This document shows, piece by piece, positions 57,397 through 64,000 of a DNA stretch of 64,000 nucleotides. The notes below the pieces were generated by a model. It was not told where the DNA came from and ran no database searches. It saw nothing but the letters and a program-made list of their open reading frames with translations. Position 1 is the stretch's first letter, and the number at the start of each line of letters is the position of its first letter. The stretch is from Stomoxys calcitrans (lineage: Eukaryota > Arthropoda > Insecta > Diptera > Muscidae), in NCBI RefSeq assembly GCF_963082655.1, contig NC_081552.1, forward strand, positions 194,646,098 to 194,710,097, given 5' to 3'. A program made the translations under genes and the position numbers.

Positions 57397-58347
57397 AGTA
57401 ATTTTTATACCCTCCACCATAGGATGGGGGTATACTAATTTTGTCATTCCGTTTTTAACTACTCGAAATATTCGTCTGAGGCCCCATAAGATATATATAT
57501 ATATATATTCTTGATCGTTGTGACATTTTATGTCGATCTAGCCATGTCCGTCCGTCTGTCTGTCTGTCGAAAGCACGCTAACTTTCGAAAGAGTAAAGTT
57601 AGCCACTTGAAATTTTGCACCAATACTTTTTATTAGCGTAGGTCGGTTGGTATTGTAAATGGGCCATATCGGTCCATGTTTTGATATGGCTGCCATATAA
57701 ACCGATCTTGGGTCTTGACTTCTTGAGCCTCTAGAGGGCGCAATTCTTATCCGATTGGAATGAAATTTTGCACGACGTGTTTTGTTATGATATTCAACAA
57801 CTGTGCCAAGTATGGATCAAATCGGTTCATAACCTGATATAGCTGCCATATAAACCGATCTTGCGTCTTGACTTCTTGAGCCTCTAGAGGGCGCAATTCT
57901 TATCCGATTGGAATGAAATTTTGCACGACGTGTTTTATTATAATATCCAACAACTGTGCTAGGTATGGTTCAAATCGAATGGCAACCTGATATAGCTGCC
58001 ATATAAACCGATCTTGGGTCTTGACTTCTTGAGCCTCTAGAGGGCGCAATTTTTATCCGATTGGAATGAAATTTTGCTCGACCTGTTTCGCAATGACTTC
58101 CAACAACTGTGCTAAGTAAGGTTCAAATCGTTCAATAATCTGATATAGCTACCATATAAACCGATCTTGAATCTTGACTGCTTGAGCCACTAGAGGGCGC
58201 AATTCTTCTCCGATTTTAATGAAATTTTGCACAGCGTATTTTGTTATGATATCCAATAACTGTGTTCAGTATGGTTCAAATCGGATGACAACCTGATATA
58301 GCTGCCATATAAACCGATCTTGGGTCTTGACTTCTTGCGCCTCTAGA
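57397..58347 (-). repeat. Family A with exact 153-bp monomers
   Basis: Head hairpin 'tataccctccaccatagg', microsatellite at 57547-57569, then five monomers whose 'gccatataaaccg' landmark starts at 57692, 57845, 57998, 58151 and 58304: four consecutive spacings of exactly 153. The end is replaced by family C at 58348. Confidence 0.9.
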
Positions 58348-59822
58348 CTTCAAATGAAAGGCATTAAAGAGTAGAGCACGAAGTTCCTAGGGGGCCGCCC
58401 CAGCCCCAAAACCCCTTAAAATAGGTTTATTTGACGTTCATGACAATATGGGACTCAAATGAAAAGTATGCGGGAGTAGATAACGAATATGGCATACAAA
58501 TTCATGTCGAAGTATAGGGGGTCACCCCACCCCCACAAAAACGCCCGAAATGGGCACATTAGGCAATCACGGATATATGGGACTCGGTTTGTTTGTTCCG
58601 TATAGACTGAAAAAGGGCAGAACAGATTTTCTCGAAATTTTCTCATATTGTGTAGGATGGTCTGGAGGGAAACATAGGCTATATAATTTTTCAGTATCGG
58701 AAGGGGGACGGACCCTCCCCCTTATGGCAAAAACACAACCCAAAATCAAATGTGGACCCATCGGGACAATATAGGTATCAAATGAAAGGTATTGAAGAGT
58801 AGACTACGAATATGGTATTAAAATTTGAGTCTAAGTACCCATCGGGCCGCCCCAACCTCAAAACTCCCCGAAACAGACGTCCATTTCAACATGGGGCTCA
58901 AATGAAAGGTATTCGGGAGTAGATTTCGAATCTGGCATACAAAATCAGATCGAAGTTAAGGGGGTCATGCCACCCTTTAAAAAAGGCCATTAGACCCATT
59001 ATGACTATATGATACTTGGCTGAACCGATTTTCTTAAAATTTTCATAGATTGTGTATGTTTGTCTAGATTTTTAGATATCGATATGCGAAAGATATACGA
59101 AAGTGGCCCGATGAGGGTATCAAATGAAAGGTATTCGAGACTAGAATACGAATATGTTATTAAAATTTGGGTTCAAGTACACAGCGGGGCTCCCCTCTCC
59201 CCCCAAGCACAAAACTCCTCTAAATAGATATATTCGAAGTTCATGTCAATATGGGACTCAAATGAAAAGTATTAGGCCGTAGATTACAGATATGGCATAA
59301 AGCATAAGGTCCAAGTAATGGGAGGTCGCCCACCACCAAATACCCCCAAATGCGCATATTAGCCGACCATGGTTATATGGGACTCGAATGAAAGGCATTA
59401 GGGAGTAGATTAGGAATATGACATTAAAATTTGCGTTCAAGTCAAGGTGGCGCTTTTTCTCCTAAAGATACGTCAAACGGGTTATTTGACCCATTATGAC
59501 AATATGGGACTTAAAGGAACGGTATTTGAGAGTAGAAAACGAATTTGATATCCAATTTTGGAGTACGCCCTAAAGCACCCCCTAAACTGAAGTTCATTTC
59601 CGTTGGGAATAAAGAACGTATTTCATATATATTTTCAGTAAAAAGTGCCGGTGGCCGCCTCAGCCCCAAAACACCCTCCAAACGGTTCATATTTACCGGC
59701 CATGGCAATATGGGGCTCAAAAAAAATGGATTTGGAAGTGCAGCACGAATTTGATATTCATATTTGAGTCGAAATGTCTGAGGTGCAATCCCTCCCCTAA
59801 TGAGAACATTATCATCAGGAGC
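58348..59822 (-). repeat. Family C array, apparently several nested or tandem copies
   Basis: Minus-oriented units ('caatatgggactcaaatgaa'). C 3' ends occur at about 58590 ('gttccgtatagactgaaaaa') and about 59017 ('ggctgaaccgattttcttaa'), so at least two elements are fused. No ACTAGCTG end is found. Confidence 0.75.
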
Positions 59823-60060
59823 CGAGAAGGGGCAAATTCTCACACATCCGATTCAAGTTTAAACTCAATGATAAGGGACCTTTTTTATAGCCGAGTTCGA
59901 ACGGGGTCCCGCAGTGAGACACTTTCTGTGCAAATAATAAGGTGGACATTACTATGAGCTTTAAACATTATTCGTATAGTAGTGAAGTTTGCCCTTACGT
60001 GTTCCTTAATGGAAACTTCATGGGCACATTTGCATTTGCAATGCACATCCTTCCAATGCG
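59823..60060. mobile_element. SINE type 1 tail fragments in inverted orientation
   Basis: 59826-59930 is the SINE 3' region in minus orientation ('aactcaatgataagggacct', 'cgttcgaac' neighbourhood). 59985-60055 is its distal tail in plus orientation ('gtttgcccttacgtgttcct', 'atgggcacatttgcat'). The head is absent. Confidence 0.65.
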
Positions 60061-60071
60061 CAAGCCATTTA

Positions 60072-60307
60072 TTGGGTTGCCCTAAAGTAGTTGCGGATTT
60101 TTTAAAAGAAAGTAAATACATTTTTAATAAAACTTAGAATGAACTTTAATCAAATATACTTTTTTTACACTTTTTTTCTAAAGCAAGCTAAAAGTAACAG
60201 CTGATAACTGACAGAAGAAAGAATGCAATTACAGAGTCACAAGCTGTGAAAAAAATTTTCAACGCCGACTATATGAAAAATCCGCAATTACTTTTTGGGC
60301 AACTCAA
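60072..60307. mobile_element. Mariner-type MITE with TA target duplication
   Basis: Left TIR TTGGGTTGCCCTAAAGTAGT and onward, right TIR (reverse complement) TTGAGTTGCCCAAAAAGTAA; about 28 of 32 bases match. TA lies on both sides (60070-60071 and 60308-60309). Length 236 bp, non-coding. A half copy is at 5041-5095. Confidence 0.85.
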
Positions 60308-60449
60308 TATAACGTGCTTTGTGACGTACTGTGTCTGTACCGCTGTATATCGGCAGATTTATTCGGTAATAGTGGGCTCAGTATTGTAGCTCATGCCGAC
60401 TATGTTTTTAGACAGTTTTGGTCTCTCTCTAGTCTCGTTGGTTGGCAGG
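60308..60449. other. Unassigned spacer
   Basis: Short unassigned sequence between the MITE and the minisatellite. Confidence 0.4.
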
Positions 60450-60635
60450 GAAGCAAGCGAATCGTATAAGCGAACTAATTACGTAAACGAATTTACCTTT
60501 TAAGCGAACTAATGGCATAAGCAAATTTATTGCGCAAGCGAATTTATTGCGTACAAGAATTTGTCGCTTAAGCAAATTAATGGCGTAAGCGAACTTATCA
60601 CGTAAGGCAAATAATCACTTAGGCAAACTAATTGT
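60450..60635 (+). repeat. Degenerate 17-bp minisatellite
   Basis: Units such as GCGAACTAATGGCATAA and GCAAATTTATTGCGCAA repeat about ten times with substitutions. The core resembles the 21-bp units at 36282. Confidence 0.7.
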
Positions 60636-60657
60636 CTCAATTAGTATGGAAGCGGAC

Positions 60658-60660
<3 letters not shown>

Positions 60661-60689
<29 letters not shown>

Positions 60690-61417
60690 CAAGTTATAGT
60701 CCGATTCGGACCATAAATGAATGATGAACGTTGTAGAAGTCATTGTGTAATATTTCAGTTCATTCGGGTTAGAATTGCGCCTTGTAGGGGCTCAAGAAGC
60801 AAAATCGGGTGATAGGTTTATATGGGAGCTGTATCAAGCTATTGATCGATTCAGACCATATTAGACACGTATGTTAAAGGTCATTAGAGAAGCCGTTGTA
60901 GAAAATTTCAGCCAAATCGGATGAGAATTGCACGCTCTATTGGCTCAAGAAGTCAAGATCCGTTTACATGACAGCTATATCAAAACATGGACGGATTTGA
61001 ACCATACTTATCGTAGTGGTTGGAAGTGCTACCAAAACACTACGTGCAAAATTTTCAGTAAAATCGGATGAGAATTGCTCCTTCTAGAGGCTTAAGAAGT
61101 CAAGACCCAAGATCGGATTATATGGCAGCTATATCAAAACATGGACCGATTTGGCCCATTTACAATACCGACCTATACAAATAAAAATTATTTGTGCAAA
61201 ATTTCAAGCGGCTAGCTTTACTCCTTCGAAAGTTAGCGTGCTTTCAACAGACAGACGGACGGACGGACAGACGATCAGACGGAAGGACATGGCTAGATCG
61301 ACTTAAAATTACATGACGATCAAGAATATATATGGGGTCTTAGACGCATATTTCAAGGTGTTACAAACAGAATGACGAAATTAGTATACCCCCATCCTAT
61401 GGTGGGGGGTATAAAAA
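60661..61417 (+). repeat. Family A array after a poly-A run
   Basis: An A run of about 28 (60662-60689) is followed by 'acaagttatagtccgattcg' and about four monomers. The microsatellite 'cagacagacggacggacgga' (61249-61270) and hairpin 'cctatggtggggggtataaa' close it. Confidence 0.85.
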
Positions 61418-62450
61418 CGAGTAACATGGTGTTAAGTTTGGCCGGGCCGAACTTTGGATACCCACCCCCTCGGATATATATGTAAACCACCTTTCGTCAT
61501 AATCCGGTGAAAAAGGCATGATTTATGGCCCCATATGGAAATATGGTCCGATTTGAACCAATTCCGACACTGACATTGAGTGGTCTAATAAGTACAAGTC
61601 TTTGTTCTATTTTGTAGAACAAAATATTGGTCTTTTTGGCAATTAAATCCAAATATTAACCGATCTTAACCATATACGACACGGATGTCGAAAAGCCTAA
61701 CATTATTCACTGCCCCAAATTTCGGCGAAATCGGACAATAAATGCGTCTTTTATGGGGCCAAAACTTTAAATTAAGAGATCGGTCTATATGGCAGCTTTA
61801 TCCAAATCTGAACCAATCAGGGCCAAATTAAAAAAAGGATGTCGAAGGGCCTTACATAACTCACTGTCCCAAATTTCGGTGACATTGGACAATAAATGCG
61901 CCCAATTCGGCGACATTGAACAATAAATGGGCCCAAAACTTTAAATAAAGAGATCGGTCTATATGGCAGCTTTATCCAAATCTGAACCGATCTAAGTCAA
62001 ATTGAAGAGGGACGTCGAAGGGCCTTACACAACTCACTGTTCCAAATTTTGGGCGAAATCGGACAATAAATGCGACTTTTATGGGGCCGAAGACCATAAA
62101 TGGAGAGATCGGTCTATATGGCAGCTATATCCAAATCTGAACCGATCTACGCCAAATTGAAAAGGGAAGTCGAAGGGCCTTACACAACTCCTGTACCAAA
62201 TATTGGGCGAAATCGGACAATAAATGAGCTTTTTATGGGCTTTAAACCTTAAATCGAGATATCGGTCTATATGGCAACTATATCCAAATCTGAACCGATC
62301 TGGGCCAAATTGAAAAAGGATGTGGAAGGGTCTAACACAACTCACTCTCCCAAATTTCAGCAAAATCGGATAATAAATGTGGCTTTTATGGGCCTAAGAC
62401 CTTAAATCGGCGGATCGATCGGTCTTTGGACCGTATTGTGGATAATTAGG
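61418..62450 (+). repeat. Family B array
   Basis: It starts 'gagtaacatggtgttaagtt', then 'ggatacccaccccctcggat', about six monomers, and a truncation near 62440 before SINE type 2. A short internal duplication occurs near 61905 ('cgacattg'). Confidence 0.85.
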
Positions 62451-62623
62451 GCGCCCCGATAGCCGCTTTGGTAGCGTGCTTGGATTACCGGTGCAGGGGT
62501 CCTGGGTTTGATTTCCACCAGAATCCTTCGTCTGTCGCTACTGTGGTATCACAATGGACCTAAAATTGTCTAAGTGAGTCTGTAAAGGACTGCCACTAAC
62601 CTAAGGACTACCTAACCTATTGC
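62451..62623 (+). mobile_element. SINE type 2 (tRNA-derived) with a LINE-like tail
   Basis: The head is 'gcgccccgatagccgctttg' with an A-box-like TAGCCGCTTTGG, and the B-box-like GGTTTGATTTCC is at about 62508. The 3' part, 62536-62600, contains TACTGTGGTATCACAAT, AAGTGAGT and GACTGCCACT in the same order as the 3' end of the LINE at 27628. Confidence 0.75.
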
Positions 62624-62735
62624 AGATACCATGATAATCGATACTCCTATGAGTAACCACATTTTGTCGCTACTCCTATGAGTGGCCACAAAAACATCCT
62701 ATAATGGGTGCTGATTCAGGGGGGGAGGGATTTGA
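62624..62735. other. Short spacer with a repeated 'ctcctatgagt' motif
   Basis: 'actcctatgagt' occurs twice, near 62645 and 62675. Otherwise unassigned. Confidence 0.4.
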
Positions 62736-64000
62736 ACTAGTCTGCTACACAGACAATGTTGTAATACTTCTAAGGTATAAGGATCCGAATCAGCTATGCA
62801 GAAAGGCCGAAATGATCTTGCTGATGGCATACGAATGGGTCCAGACCTAGGGTTCTCAATAATAACCCAAAGATGACTGAATTCTGCCTGATCACGAGGA
62901 AGACAAAATGGGCCAATTTGTCACACCACTTTTCCTCAATAGAAAGATTGCGATATCTGACAAGGTGAAATACTTTGCAGTGATCTTAGTAAGGAAATTG
63001 AACTGGCAGTGTCACATTCAGCAGCATGCCGAGAAGGCTTACAGATGTTGGGCACTATGTAGACGGACCGTATACTGGAAATGGGACCTGAATCCGATGA
63101 TAGTACATTGGCTCCACAGGAGCCTGATAAGACCAATATTTAGTTACCCCTTAGTAGTTTGGGGGGCTACGATGGTTTAGAGAACATGTTGTCTTGGCAT
63201 GGGCGTAACGATGAGCACCACGCCCATCATGGCACTGGAGACTATTCTAGATATCCGACCCATTGACATACAGATTAAGTGTGAGCCAGCGGTTATGGGA
63301 CTTGAGGCGGTGATAGAATGGATTGAGGATAGGGGCAGGTTACACCATCGAGGTATAATCGAGGCGATTATAGGAAACCTGAAAGGACTGGAGGAGTTTA
63401 CCGATCGGATAACTGAGATGACACTTGAGGTCGAGTGCGAGGCACTGCTACCAGCGGCACTGTCTTGGATTGACGAAACGGACAGAGTGGACCTAAGAGT
63501 CTATACTGAAAACCCAAGGTACTGAGATCTGTTTCCGACCGTCCGACCATACTACGGTCCTGCAGGCAGATATACGGGCGATCAGGGAATGCGTCAGGTG
63601 ATGTGGTGTTAACGCGAAGACTTCGTGTGTGAACATCTGCAATAACAACCGCGATGTTAAGGTCACGAATAGTCTTGCAGTGTAAGAAAGTGGTTAACGT
63701 TTTCTCTAAGGCTAGCCTTGTTTGAGTGCCGGGCCATAGCGGTGTAAGGGAGAATGAAAGAGCTGGCGAGTTGACAGTCAAGGCCAAAGGGCTGACGACA
63801 ATAAACTTGGCTAACCCGAAACCTTTCGGGGCGACGCAGTCTGAGTTAAGGCCGTGGGCAACGAATGCGCAGCAACCCTATGGAACAGCAAAATGATAAG
63901 TAGGGCGACGCCAATCCTGAGGGAATTTCCAGATAGTGAGAAGACGAGGTTATTACCAAAATGAAGTAAGAAGGAGGTTAGGACACATATGCCAAATGTC
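62736..64000 (+). mobile_element. Decayed RNase-H-bearing LINE, cut by the window edge
   Basis: FELVCYTDNVVILLRYKDPN near 62740 is the RT catalytic block with YADD changed to YTDN. It continues with DKVKYFAVILVRKLNWQCHI, RPIFSYPLVVWGA, then a stop. TTPIMALETILDIRPIDIQI and GIIEAIIGNLKGLEEF follow. The RNase H remnant is VPGHSGVRENERAGEL near 63727-63772, in which the preceding Trp codon is a TGA stop. It is the same family as 18840-19988. Confidence 0.8.

Overview
The window is a repeat-saturated stretch of nuclear DNA from a dipteran, most likely a muscid or other calyptrate fly. I infer this from a Yellow-family (Drosophila yellow-g/g2-like) gene with spliceosomal GT-AG borders and from dispersed repeats that share a conserved head with the Drosophila DINE-1 (non-autonomous Helentron) elements. 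I see no prokaryotic features, no rRNA, no CRISPR and no stand-alone tRNA gene.

Only one host gene is convincing. It is on the minus strand: exon 1 at 20682-21594 encodes a signal peptide and most of a Yellow/MRJP domain, and exon 2 at 12154-12449 encodes the C-terminus. An 8.2-kb intron separates them and is filled with repeats. The spliced product is about 402 residues.

Almost everything else is mobile DNA. Orientation convention: + means the strand that reads 'gatcggtttatatggcagc'. Family A and family B are related DINE-1-like elements. Each has a hairpin head (TATACCC...GGGTATA), a (GTCC/GTCT)n microsatellite, internal monomers of about 153 bp, and an end reading ACTTGTTT or its complement. 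Family C is a separate G-rich repeat with a core of roughly 130 bp. It starts ACTAGCTGG and ends near GGTTCAGCCGTTT. Also present are several decayed LINEs (RNase-H-bearing types and a second type), three SINE families, an internally deleted Tc1/mariner element in three copies, a mariner-type MITE, and a Transib/RAG1-like transposase fragment at the left edge.

Layout: 1-2023 putative Transib remnant; 2024-3800 dead LINE plus SINE; 3810-5118 A fragments and half a MITE; 6208-10911 a nested stack (B containing A containing LINE containing a 99-bp SINE, plus a second A); 10912-21770 the yellow-like gene and its repeat-filled intron; 22330-26760 mariner, B, C, A, B, C; 27571-30824 B/LINE/B/C; 31315-36110 A, C, C, A; 36111-46575 a tandem duplication of about 4.7 kb with a nearly identical 1.39-kb island; 47162-50430 B with a SINE inserted, a fold-back candidate, and a SINE; 50690-59822 C and A elements including a tail-to-tail A pair; 60072-60307 MITE; 60690-62450 A and B; 62451-64000 a second SINE type and a dead LINE running off the edge.

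The strongest observations are: the Transib-like end with an RSS-type heptamer next to CGTCG; the nested stack; the exact 153-bp monomer phasing; the SINE whose tail resembles the 3' end of a LINE in the same window; and the tandem duplication with an anomalously identical island. All family assignments rest on pattern recognition from memory, not on searches.
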